Assembly (NCBI GenBank): GCA_045540055.1
Contig: JAZQGO010000020.1
Span: 1 to 17,490 of the forward strand
Direction: 5' to 3'
From: SIG565 sp045540055
GTDB lineage: Bacteria; Bacillota; Clostridia; Oscillospirales; Acutalibacteraceae
DNA length: 17,490 nt
The number at the start of each line of letters is the position of its first letter. Within the stretch, counting starts at the first letter, position 1. A program made the position numbers and the translations under genes. Shown piece after piece: positions 1-7,164 of this stretch. Under the pieces are notes generated by a model. That model was not told the origin of the DNA and did no database searches. It worked only from the letters and a program-made list of their open reading frames with translations.

Positions 1-11
1 CTTCTCTTTCA
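1..11 (-). CDS. Start of a leftward gene, cut by the window edge (first codons M-K-E-K)
   Basis: On the minus strand a full AAGGAGG Shine-Dalgarno sequence (positions 21-27) is followed after about 8 bases by ATG AAA GAG AAG, which runs off the left edge. Only about four codons are visible, so no product can be named. The SD lies in the arm of the inverted repeat at 22-75, so initiation may be controlled by RNA folding. It lies downstream of, and in the same orientation as, the carboxypeptidase gene at 259-1329, but terminator-like structures stand between them. The start is chosen on SD quality alone; a rightward reading of the region is also possible. Confidence 0.4.
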
Positions 12-21
12 TGGCTAGGAC

Positions 22-75
22 CTCCTTGGTATATTTTGTTGGGTTGGCGAACCTCAACTTCAATATACCAAGGAG
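22..75. promoter_or_regulatory. 14-bp perfect inverted repeat masking a Shine-Dalgarno sequence
   Basis: Arms 22-35 and 62-75 are perfectly complementary. The 26-base interior can extend the stem through a partial pairing (GTTGGGTT against AACCTCAAC with one bulge). Because one arm reads AAGGAG and the other CTCCTT, the SD is buried in the stem on both strands: on minus it is the SD for the ATG at 11, on plus the SD for an ATG at 84. Such a fold would lower translation until melted, bound or unfolded. Which strand is transcribed is not decided by the sequence. Confidence 0.6.
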
Positions 76-83
76 TTTTTATT

Positions 84-191
84 ATGTCCATAGCTAAAGC
101 TCTTTTTCCCACTGGCATAGCCAGTGGTTCTTATACGAATAGAAAATCACCCTTGCAACCTGGTTTAGATTGCAAGGGTGATTTTTTTTGA
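84..191 (+). CDS. Possible 35-residue ORF behind a hairpin-masked SD
   Basis: AAGGAG at 70-75, 8 bases of T/A spacer, then ATG at 84 opens a 35-codon frame (begins MSIAKALFPTG) ending in TGA at 189-191. The last third of the frame lies inside the terminator at 143-188, which is unusual for a real gene, and its middle is the dyad at 109-127. I recognise no domain, signal peptide or membrane segment. It could be a leader peptide, or only a product of the inverted repeat giving an SD to both strands. I favour the minus-strand reading but record this one because its SD, spacing and terminator are all of good quality. Confidence 0.2.
   Translation: MSIAKALFPTGIASGSYTNRKSPLQPGLDCKGDFF
109..158 (-). 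promoter_or_regulatory. Candidate leftward promoter with an 8-bp dyad at its start site
   Basis: On the minus strand TTGCAA (153-158), a 17-base spacer and TATAAG (130-135) form a fair sigma-A promoter. Just downstream, overlapping the expected start of transcription, CCACTGGC / GCCAGTGG (109-116 and 120-127) is a perfect dyad with a 3-base centre, the size of a repressor operator or a short RNA hairpin. The transcript would lead through the hairpin at 22-75 into the ATG at 11. The -35 box lies inside the terminator stem, which weakens the call. Confidence 0.3.
143..188 (+). terminator. Rho-independent terminator, stronger on the plus strand
   Basis: AATCACCCTTGCAA (145-158) pairs perfectly with 170-183 around an 11-base loop and is followed by eight T on the plus strand. 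Read leftward the stem is followed by only four T, so it may also end the carboxypeptidase operon, less efficiently. A plus-strand transcript that it would terminate must start left of the window or at the small ORF at 84. Confidence 0.75.
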
Positions 192-258
192 ATTTTCACG
201 TCACAGACTCCCACATAATTTTTTAATAATTATATAAGATTTTTGCGGTTTATATAAC

Positions 259-1329
259 CTATTTTGCGTAAGCGGTATATACGTCAATGTGGTCGAATAC
301 CGCCTTCCACAGCCCCTTCGCTTTAGTGGTAACAAAGATATATTCCTTGCCGCTTTCACCTACACCAAAGCTTGCTATACAGTTGCCGGCTTCGGAGGTA
401 AAGCCTGTTTTGCCGCCCTTAATCTCGGCACCCTCAGGTTCGTCGCCCTTCATACGTCCAAATAGCGTGCTTGTAAGCAGTATGCCTTCGGGGTGCTGCG
501 GCGTATACGAGGTTGTATACTGATAGGTTGACAATATTTCTCGGCACAGCTGGTTTTCCATAGCGGCACGCAATATAACCGCCATATCGGTAACGGTGCA
601 GTAATGGTTATCATTATGAAGTCCGCTTGTATTTGTAAAGTGTGCCGTAGTAATTCCAAGCTCTGAAACCTTTTTATTCATAAGCTCAACAAAGGCTTCT
701 TCACTGCCCGAAACATATATCGCAATGGCAATGGTGGCTTCGGCGCCCGATGGCAGAATTGCACCGTAAAGTAAATCTTTAACGGTTATAACCTCACCTG
801 CCAAGAAGCCCGCCATAGATGCACCCGCTTTATACGCAGGGTCGGTAATGGTATAGGTCATCTGGAAGGTATCATCAAAGTTTTCGATATTCTCAACCGC
901 TACGAGCAGTGTTAATATCTTGGTTAGTGATGCGGGGTAAATACGCGCATCGCTATTCTTATGCGCTACTACAGTATTATCGGTAACATTTACAAACACC
1001 GCATATTCGCTGTTTATAGCTTTACCTAAAGTGGTAGCCCCTTCGGTAAGCTTTGGGGAAGGCTTAACGGTTGGCTTTTCTACCGACGAAACCACGTTGT
1101 TAACGTTACTGTTGTTTTGTGGATTATCTTTCGGTTTGGCGACTAAAATCACCGTAACCACTATTGCCAAAACTACAATTATTGCCACTATGCTCAAACG
1201 CAGCCTTTTCTTTTTCAGTTTTCTTTTTGGTTTGTTTTGCACCTGTGCTTTTTCAGTACGAGGTGTAGGGGTCATATATCTTTGCTCGTACTCCTTAAAA
1301 AACTCGTCGGTGTATTTGAATTCAGACAT
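259..1329 (-). CDS. Membrane-anchored serine-type D-Ala-D-Ala carboxypeptidase (PBP5/DacF-like, peptidase S11)
   Basis: Trims the terminal D-alanine of peptidoglycan stem peptides outside the membrane. The 356-residue protein has a polar, strongly basic N-terminus (about 1-45), one membrane segment (about 46-64), an Asn/Ser/Pro-rich linker to about 98, then the S11 catalytic domain. Visible motifs are PASLTK with nucleophile Ser134 and Lys137, and KTG at 307-309. The second motif, normally SxN, reads Ser-Gly-Ala (194-196), so the usual Asn is replaced. The chain ends shortly after the catalytic domain, without the beta-rich C-terminal domain and amphipathic anchor of PBP5; the N-terminal helix anchors it instead. 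Start: ATG at 1329 after AAAGGA. It lies 11 bases after the DUF2344 gene and is the last gene of the operon. Confident in family; activity is slightly uncertain because of the Ala. Confidence 0.88.
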   Translation of the reverse strand: MSEFKYTDEFFKEYEQRYMTPTPRTEKAQVQNKPKRKLKKKRLRLSIVAIIVVLAIVVTVILVAKPKDNPQNNSNVNNVVSSVEKPTVKPSPKLTEGATTLGKAINSEYAVFVNVTDNTVVAHKNSDARIYPASLTKILTLLVAVENIENFDDTFQMTYTITDPAYKAGASMAGFLAGEVITVKDLLYGAILPSGAEATIAIAIYVSGSEEAFVELMNKKVSELGITTAHFTNTSGLHNDNHYCTVTDMAVILRAAMENQLCREILSTYQYTTSYTPQHPEGILLTSTLFGRMKGDEPEGAEIKGGKTGFTSEAGNCIASFGVGESGKEYIFVTTKAKGLWKAVFDHIDVYTAYAK

Positions 1330-1340
1330 TTTAAATTCCT

Positions 1341-1979
1341 TTATTTGAAAATATTTAACTGCTCATCAAGAATTTTTGTGCGTGTTATGGTATAATCAGG
1401 CAAAGCATAACGGCTCGCCTCAAACGCCGAAATAAGCAGAGTTGGATTAAGATTATCATTACCCGCGTTAAGTGTCAATATTAGCGTATCGTTATTAAAT
1501 TCATACGCTTTAATTTTCGGCTTTAAATCTACTACCTTCTCTGCACCCTTTTTGGTTTTCTTTGTGGTTATTATTTCGTTTGATGATAAAAATTCTAATA
1601 TATCGTTTTTAACCCCATCGGTTATATCCTCAAAGGCAACCTCAAACTCTGCAAAAGCAATTTTGCCCGCGTTTAACTTTGGCTCGGCAACCTCAATTAT
1701 CTCGATATATTCGGGCATAACTCTTATAAGCTCGCTTTTGACATTATCCAACGAAAAACTGTCATCGGTAACCTTGAAATCCATTATTTCATATTCGCTC
1801 TCAAATCCCAGCGACAACGGCAGAGCAAATGTAATATATGCGTGGCAGTTAAAGCCTTCGGTGTACCATACGGGTATGTTGGTGCGTCGTATTGTGCGTG
1901 TCATAAATCTGTTCATATCAAGGTGAGATACAAACTTAAGTCGGGATTTCTTTTTGTAAAAAACTCTAACGTTTTTCAA
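1341..1979 (-). CDS. TIGR03936 / DUF2344 radical-SAM-associated protein
   Basis: A 212-residue soluble protein that accompanies, or in other bacteria is fused to, TIGR03960-type radical SAM enzymes; its biochemical role is not established to my knowledge. The N-terminal pattern (K-KSRLKFVSHLD followed by FNCHAYITFALPLSLGFESE) is typical of the family. I place the start at TTG 1979: GGGAGGT lies at 1987-1993, 7 bases upstream, whereas the ATG at 2009 would put the start before this SD. With the TTG start the gene overlaps the end of the radical SAM gene by 14 bases, which suggests translational coupling and a fixed stoichiometry of the two. No cysteine motif or membrane segment of its own. Confidence 0.85.
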   Translation of the reverse strand: MKNVRVFYKKKSRLKFVSHLDMNRFMTRTIRRTNIPVWYTEGFNCHAYITFALPLSLGFESEYEIMDFKVTDDSFSLDNVKSELIRVMPEYIEIIEVAEPKLNAGKIAFAEFEVAFEDITDGVKNDILEFLSSNEIITTKKTKKGAEKVVDLKPKIKAYEFNNDTLILTLNAGNDNLNPTLLISAFEASRYALPDYTITRTKILDEQLNIFK

Positions 1980-3807
1980 GACAAAGACCTCCCTTAAAGC
2001 AGGTCGCACCGCAACCTGAGCATTTTTCTTTGCAATTCGGTGTAGTTTTAGCCGAATGTGCCATTATATTTTCGCTTATTAAGAACTGCTTGGTGACACC
2101 ATAATCGAGATGCTCCCAAGGTAGTATTTCCTCAAATTCACGTTTGCGATTAGCATAAAAGCTCGGCTCGACACCGCACTCTTTAAATGCCTCTAACCAC
2201 TTATCAATATCGAAGCACTCATCCCAACCGTCAAAACGGCAGCCCTTTTTAACAGCCGTTTCTATAACCTTGCCAAGTCTACGGTCACCGCGAGCAAACA
2301 CACCCTCTAAAAAGCTTACCTTTGATTCGTGCCAACTGACATTAACCTTGCGTGTGGTAACACTGTTTCGCACAACCTGCTGTCTGCGTCGCATCTCATC
2401 AATATCAATCTGCGGCTCAAACTGGAAGGGTGTAAAAGGCTTGGGCACAAATGTTGAAACGCTTATTGAAACGTTTACGCTTTTGCCCTTGGGTTTATTT
2501 GGCATAGCGTAAAATTCATTGACGATTTTTTGACCAAGCTCGGCAATACCGCGTAAATCCTCGTCGGTCTCGGTAGGCAGACCTAACATAAAATATAGCT
2601 TAACGGATGTATAACCGCCCTCAAATGCCATACGGCAGGTGCGCATTATTTCATCCTCGGTAACATTCTTATTTATAACATCACGAAGTCTCTGTGTGCC
2701 CGCCTCGGGTGCGAAGGTAAGACCGCTTTTGCGAACGTGGTTAATTTTATCGAGTAATTCCTTTGAAAAATTATCAACACGAAGTGACGGAAGCGACAGA
2801 CTAACCTTGTCCTTCTGCGACCAGTCAAGCATATCGTTAAGCAGGGGCTCAAGACCTGTGTAGTCACTGGTACTGAGCGACGAAAGCGAAATTTCGTCAT
2901 AGCCTGTATTATCACAAAGCGCCTTTGCCTGTTTATTTACAACCTCGGGCGACTTTTGTCTTACGGGTCTGTAAATAAATCCCGCCTGACAGAAACGGCA
3001 GCCTCGAATACAACCTCTGAAAATCTCCTGAACGGCACGGTCATGCACAATTTCGATATAAGGCATAACGAATTTATCGGGGTAATGTACGGTGTCTAAA
3101 TCGTTAATTATGCGCTTTCGAATCGTTTCAGGCGCATTATCCTTTGGCGTTATGGCCTTAATAGTGCCGTCAGTATTATATTCAATATCATACAGTGATG
3201 GAACGTACACACCTGGTATTTGTGCCGCCTCGCGTAAAAATGCCTGCTTGTCCCCGTTTTTGCCGTATTTTTTATAAAGGTCAATAAGCTCTAAATCGAC
3301 CTCTTCGCCCTCGCCTAAGAAAAACAGGTCGACAAAATCTGTAAGCGGCTCGGGATTGCAAGCACAAGGACCGCCCGCACAAATAAGCGGCGCTAAATCT
3401 TTTCGGTCGGCACTTCTAAGAGGAATGCCTGCAAGGTCGAGCATATTTAAAACGTTGGTATAACTTAATTCGTACTGCAAGGTAAAGCCGATTATATCAA
3501 AATCTTTAATACTGTCACGGCTCTCAAGCGCAAACAGGGGTATATCATTTTTGCGCATAACCTCTTCAAAATCAACCCAAGGTGCAAACACACGTTCACA
3601 CCATATATCGTCCCTTGCGTTGAACTGTGAATATAAAATTTTCATACCAAGGTGCGACATACCTATTTCGTATGTATCGGGAAAGCAGAATGCAAACCGC
3701 ACATCCACCTTGCTTTTATCCTTAATGACACTGTTTATCTCGCCGCCCGAATATCTACCGGGCTTCTGAACACTCAGCATCAATTTTTCAAGCCTATTAT
3801 TATCCAT
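1966..3807 (-). CDS. TIGR03960-family radical SAM protein with B12-binding-like N-terminus
   Basis: A 613-residue enzyme expected to bind a 4Fe-4S cluster and S-adenosylmethionine; the substrate is unknown. The first ~200 residues resemble the cobalamin-binding-like domain of this family (FCFPDTYEIGMSHLGMKIL; later LICAGGPCACNPEPL). The radical SAM core follows with CxxxCxxC at Cys266, Cys270 and Cys273 (RGCIRGCRFCQAG). The extreme C-terminus has five further cysteines (CKEKCSGCGATC...C), which may ligate a second metal centre. The start is ATG 3807, with GGAG 7 bases upstream; an upstream in-frame ATG at 3855 has no SD. The usual neighbours in Clostridia are spoIVFB before and the DUF2344 gene after, as here. 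A sigma-A-like promoter lies just upstream. Confidence 0.9.
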   Translation of the reverse strand: MDNNRLEKLMLSVQKPGRYSGGEINSVIKDKSKVDVRFAFCFPDTYEIGMSHLGMKILYSQFNARDDIWCERVFAPWVDFEEVMRKNDIPLFALESRDSIKDFDIIGFTLQYELSYTNVLNMLDLAGIPLRSADRKDLAPLICAGGPCACNPEPLTDFVDLFFLGEGEEVDLELIDLYKKYGKNGDKQAFLREAAQIPGVYVPSLYDIEYNTDGTIKAITPKDNAPETIRKRIINDLDTVHYPDKFVMPYIEIVHDRAVQEIFRGCIRGCRFCQAGFIYRPVRQKSPEVVNKQAKALCDNTGYDEISLSSLSTSDYTGLEPLLNDMLDWSQKDKVSLSLPSLRVDNFSKELLDKINHVRKSGLTFAPEAGTQRLRDVINKNVTEDEIMRTCRMAFEGGYTSVKLYFMLGLPTETDEDLRGIAELGQKIVNEFYAMPNKPKGKSVNVSISVSTFVPKPFTPFQFEPQIDIDEMRRRQQVVRNSVTTRKVNVSWHESKVSFLEGVFARGDRRLGKVIETAVKKGCRFDGWDECFDIDKWLEAFKECGVEPSFYANRKREFEEILPWEHLDYGVTKQFLISENIMAHSAKTTPNCKEKCSGCGATCFKGGLCLEKR

Positions 3808-3834
3808 TACTATCTCCAAAATATATTTTATATT

Positions 3835-3863
3835 ATGATACCTCAATTTAGACAAGGTTTCAA
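3835..3863 (-). promoter_or_regulatory. Candidate sigma-A promoter for the radical SAM/DUF2344/carboxypeptidase genes
   Basis: On the minus strand TTGAAA (3858-3863), a 17-base spacer and TATCAT (3835-3840) lie in the 56-base gap after the M50 gene, with the start codon about 28 bases beyond the -10. This would let the three downstream genes be expressed in vegetative cells independently of the sporulation-type promoter at 5209-5237. Confidence 0.5.
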
Positions 3864-4454
3864 CTAAAATTTAATTAAAACAGATAGTAATATATATATT
3901 GCCATTATAATTACAGAAAAGTTTTTATTACACAAAAACAGCCAAACACCTACAAACAGCAGCGCTACGGCCGTTATCAGCGAAACGAAATTCAGAATTA
4001 TCTGTGCTTTGTTCTCACCTAAAGCGGTTGAGAGCAACTTGTACAAAATCAGGCCGCCGTCAAGCGCCTTAATGGGCAGAAGATTAAATACCGCAAATAA
4101 TAAATTGATGAGTGAAAAGGTCAGGATATTCATATTGTTGCTAAATTTATATAAAGCAAAAAATAGAATGAAAAACAGTATATTTGCAAGTGGGCCTACC
4201 AAAGAGATTATTACTTCGTTTCTTACCTTGTATGTAATATTTCTTATTATATGAACAGATGCGGGAATTAGCCTTATTTCTTTGGGATTGCAGCCGAGCA
4301 TCCACATAGCAGTCAGGTGCGCTGTTTCATGCAAAACAACCGCAAAAAACGAGGGCAGAAAAAAACCGATTTTATCTGTAAGCAGCATAAGGCATACGGG
4401 CGCGAGAAATAAAAAGGAAATGTAAATTTGAGTTCCTAAAATTTTAAATTTCAT
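3864..4454 (-). CDS. spoIVFB: M50 site-2 intramembrane metalloprotease, SpoIVFB-like
   Basis: Polytopic membrane zinc protease. In sporulating bacilli the orthologue cuts pro-sigma-K in the mother cell. The 196-residue protein shows HETAH (His42, Glu43, His46) inside a hydrophobic helix and the second signature NLLPIKALDGG with Asp132, together the full S2P catalytic site. Four to six hydrophobic segments span nearly the entire chain. It ends in a membrane helix and lacks the C-terminal CBS domain of Bacillus subtilis SpoIVFB, so it is a short form. Start: ATG 4454, 7 bases after the M23 gene's stop, behind a modest GGTG SD. Partner gene, order and the sigma-E-like promoter support SpoIVFB; a vegetative S2P of unknown target is the alternative. 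Confidence 0.82.
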   Translation of the reverse strand: MKFKILGTQIYISFLFLAPVCLMLLTDKIGFFLPSFFAVVLHETAHLTAMWMLGCNPKEIRLIPASVHIIRNITYKVRNEVIISLVGPLANILFFILFFALYKFSNNMNILTFSLINLLFAVFNLLPIKALDGGLILYKLLSTALGENKAQIILNFVSLITAVALLFVGVWLFLCNKNFSVIIMAIYILLSVLIKF

Positions 4455-4461
4455 GTTTTTT

Positions 4462-5190
4462 TCACCAGCTTAACAACCACTCGGGATTGAGATTTTTACC
4501 GTTCAAAATCACTTCAAAATGTAGATGATTGCCCGTTGACTGACCTGTACTTCCAACGGTGGCTATGGTTTCGCCCTTGCGCACGGTGTCACCCTCTTTT
4601 TTGATTATGCTGTTGCAGTGCGCATAAAGGGTAACAAGGCCACCGCCGTGGTCAACCTTGATATATTTACCGTAGGACGCGCTGTTTTTTACGAGAATTA
4701 CCTTGCCTGCCGCCGCCGCTACAATGCCTGTACCCTTTTTGGCCGCAAAATCCATACCCTTATGTAGCTCTTTTTCACTTGTTATCGGGTTTGACCTATT
4801 GCCGTAGCTTGAGGTCAGCATTGCACCTGAAACTGGTATCTTTAGCGTGTTGCAATCTGCCCCCGCATTCGCCCTGACTACCTCAACGACCTGTGTCGTT
4901 TCCTCCTGCGAACTTTCTTTTGGTTCGGTATTTTCCTCACTCTCCGACTGTGTTTCTTCCCTATATGATTCATCTGCTGACTCTGTTTCAGACGGTGATT
5001 CATCAGGTATTACCTCACTGATTTTTGTTTCATCCTCAAAATTTTGTATATACCAGTTTCTGACATCCCCATAAAACGAACCGCCAAAAAACTTTATTAC
5101 CACTGCGGCAACCACAATTATTGCCACGGCAGAAATTTGTAAAACAAGCAAATTAAATTCGGGTGGACTCTTTTTCTTATTATCAACCAT
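4462..5190 (-). CDS. spoIVFA: Membrane-anchored M23 (LytM) peptidase, SpoIVFA-like
   Basis: A single-pass protein: short basic N-terminus, membrane helix (about 14-33), an acidic Ser/Glu-rich linker (about 53-100), then an M23 domain to residue 242. The zinc ligands and catalytic residues look complete: His143 and Asp147 (HKGMD), His191 (YAHC) and HLH at 222-224. In B. subtilis SpoIVFA holds and regulates SpoIVFB in the outer forespore membrane; gene order (M23 directly before M50) and the promoter argue for that role, while the intact active site leaves open peptidoglycan cleavage. Start: ATG 5190 with GAGG 8 bases upstream; the in-frame GTG at 5199 overlaps that SD. SpoIIQ or another LytM endopeptidase is a less likely identity. 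Confidence 0.75.
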   Translation of the reverse strand: MVDNKKKSPPEFNLLVLQISAVAIIVVAAVVIKFFGGSFYGDVRNWYIQNFEDETKISEVIPDESPSETESADESYREETQSESEENTEPKESSQEETTQVVEVVRANAGADCNTLKIPVSGAMLTSSYGNRSNPITSEKELHKGMDFAAKKGTGIVAAAAGKVILVKNSASYGKYIKVDHGGGLVTLYAHCNSIIKKEGDTVRKGETIATVGSTGQSTGNHLHFEVILNGKNLNPEWLLSW

Positions 5191-5208
5191 TTTAAACACC
5201 TCTAAAAA

Positions 5209-5237
5209 AATATATGATAACCTTGGACAAAATATTA
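5209..5237 (-). promoter_or_regulatory. Sigma-E-like promoter before the spoIVFA/spoIVFB pair
   Basis: On the minus strand TAATATT (5231-5237), exactly 14 bases, then CATATATT (5209-5216). The sigma-E consensus of B. subtilis is about KMATATT-N14/15-CATACAHT, so the -35 matches fully and the -10 has one mismatch. The expected start lies only about 11-13 bases before the ATG at 5190, leaving room for the GAGG SD but little else. No sigma-A pair of similar quality is seen here. Confidence 0.6.
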
Positions 5238-5241
5238 AAGA

Positions 5242-5270
5242 TTGAATAAATCCCCAATATATGTTAAAAT
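5242..5270 (+). promoter_or_regulatory. Sigma-A promoter for the ygiQ/transporter genes
   Basis: TTGAAT (5242-5247), 17-base spacer, TAAAAT (5265-5270), then GGAGG and ATG at 5299. It is divergent from, and separated by only four bases from, the sigma-E-like promoter of the leftward operon, so the two may compete for polymerase. Confidence 0.6.
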
Positions 5271-5298
5271 CATTTTATAAGTTTTTTTGGAGGTTATT

Positions 5299-7152
5299 AT
5301 GCCTTTTTTACCTATTACAAAGGATGAAATGCTTGAGCGTGGCTGGCACTACGCCGACATAATTATAGTTACGGGTGACGCTTATGTTGACCACCCGAGT
5401 TTCGGCACTGCCATAATTTCGAGGGTGCTCGAATCGGCAGGCTATAAGGTGTGCATAATTTCACAGCCAAAAAACGATGACGACTATATGCGTTTCGGCA
5501 AGCCCCGACTTGCATTTTTTGTGAACAGCGGTAATATTGATTCCATGGTTGCACACTATACTGCCGCTAAAAAGCGCAGAAGTGATGATGCATATACCGC
5601 AGGCGGCAAATCGGGTGCCAGACCCGACAGGGCGCTTATAGTTTACAGTAAAAATATACGCCGCTTGTTTGGCGATGTGCCTATTGCAATTGGCGGTCTT
5701 GAAGCATCGCTCCGCCGTTTTGCGCATTATGATTACTGGGATGACGCAGTACGCCCATCAATTCTTATAGACAGTACTGCCGATATTCTAATGTACGGTA
5801 TGGGCGAAAAGCATTGTGTTGAGATAGCCGACCGCCTTAAAATAGGTGAAAAAATTGGTAATATAACCGATATCCTCGGCACCTGTGTTGCAATAAAAAC
5901 TAATGAATATACCCCTCGCCCCTGCAAAGAATGTCCGTCTTATGAGATTGTTAAGGAGCCTACCGAATCGGGCAAGCGCCAATATGCTGTTTCCTCGAAA
6001 ATTCAGCAGGATGAACACGATGCAGTGCGCGGTAAAACCGTTATTCAACGTCACGGCGATTATATAGTGGTACAAAACCCACCCATGCCGCCCTTAACAC
6101 GTGATGAAATGGATGAGGTCTATGCTCTGCCATTTATGCGAAATTATCATCCATCTTATGAAAAATTAGGCGGCGTACCCGGTATTGAAGAGGTTAAATT
6201 TTCGGTTATACATAACCGCGGTTGCTTTGGTGCTTGTAACTTCTGCTCGCTTGCCTTCCATCAGGGCAGACAAATTACCTCGCGCTCGCACGAGTCGGTA
6301 ATTGATGAGGTTAAGACCATCACCGAAATGCCCGATTTTAAGGGATACATTCATGATATCGGCGGCCCTACAGCTAATTTTAGACAGCCGTCATGTGAGG
6401 CACAGTTAAATCGCGGCGCTTGTAAAGATAAGCGTTGTATGTCGCCGAGTCTTTGCCCTGCCATACAACCCGACCACAGCGATTACCTTGAACTTCTCAG
6501 ACGTTTAAGAAAACTGCCAAAGATTAAAAAGGTGTTTATACGCTCGGGAATTCGATTTGATTACTTAATTGCCGATAAGGATGAAAGCTTTTTTAAGGAA
6601 CTGATTGAGCACCATATAAGCGGTCAGTTAAAGGTAGCACCCGAGCATTGCTCGGAAAATGTTTTGAAATGTATGGGAAAGCCGAACGTCAGTGTGTATA
6701 ATCAATTTAAAAAGCGATTTTACGAGCTTACAAAAAGTGCGGGTAAAAAACAATTTTTGGTACCTTATCTTATGTCGTCCCACCCCGGAAGCACCATTAA
6801 GGATGCCATAGAATTATCGTTATTCCTTAAAAAAGAGGGTCTGCATCCCGAGCAGGTGCAGGACTTCTACCCCACCCCCGGCACCATTTCTACCTGTATG
6901 TTTTATACAGGGCTTAACCCCATAACAATGGAAAAGGTTTACGTGCCTCGCACCGCCAAGGAAAAGGCAGAGCAAAGAGCATTGCTTCAATATTATCTGC
7001 CGGAAAACCGCAAAATAGTTATTGATGCACTACGGCGTGCCGGTAGAAGCGATTTAATCGGAAACGGACCTAACTGCCTTATTAAAGGCGATCACATTTC
7101 TACAGTAAATAATAAAAAAACGCCTCAAAAGAAGCGTAGATACAAAAAATAA
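5299..7152 (+). CDS. ygiQ: YgiQ-family (UPF0313) radical SAM protein
   Basis: A 617-residue soluble iron-sulfur enzyme of unknown substrate, conserved in many bacteria. The N-terminus (FLPITKDEMLERGWHYADII...VTGDAYVDHPSFG) is diagnostic of the family. The radical SAM motif is CFGACNFC with Cys309, Cys313 and Cys316. A cysteine-bearing region lies at about 209-212 (CKEC), and further cysteines at about 370-391, a pattern shared in the family as I remember it. The tail is very basic (KKRRYKK). Start: ATG 5299 after GGAGG; the in-frame TTG at 5287 overlaps that SD and is rejected. The transporter gene follows after 12 bases, so the two are probably co-transcribed, though a functional tie is not evident. 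Confidence 0.92.
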   Translation: MPFLPITKDEMLERGWHYADIIIVTGDAYVDHPSFGTAIISRVLESAGYKVCIISQPKNDDDYMRFGKPRLAFFVNSGNIDSMVAHYTAAKKRRSDDAYTAGGKSGARPDRALIVYSKNIRRLFGDVPIAIGGLEASLRRFAHYDYWDDAVRPSILIDSTADILMYGMGEKHCVEIADRLKIGEKIGNITDILGTCVAIKTNEYTPRPCKECPSYEIVKEPTESGKRQYAVSSKIQQDEHDAVRGKTVIQRHGDYIVVQNPPMPPLTRDEMDEVYALPFMRNYHPSYEKLGGVPGIEEVKFSVIHNRGCFGACNFCSLAFHQGRQITSRSHESVIDEVKTITEMPDFKGYIHDIGGPTANFRQPSCEAQLNRGACKDKRCMSPSLCPAIQPDHSDYLELLRRLRKLPKIKKVFIRSGIRFDYLIADKDESFFKELIEHHISGQLKVAPEHCSENVLKCMGKPNVSVYNQFKKRFYELTKSAGKKQFLVPYLMSSHPGSTIKDAIELSLFLKKEGLHPEQVQDFYPTPGTISTCMFYTGLNPITMEKVYVPRTAKEKAEQRALLQYYLPENRKIVIDALRRAGRSDLIGNGPNCLIKGDHISTVNNKKTPQKKRRYKK

Positions 7153-7164
7153 GGAGTTTTTATT

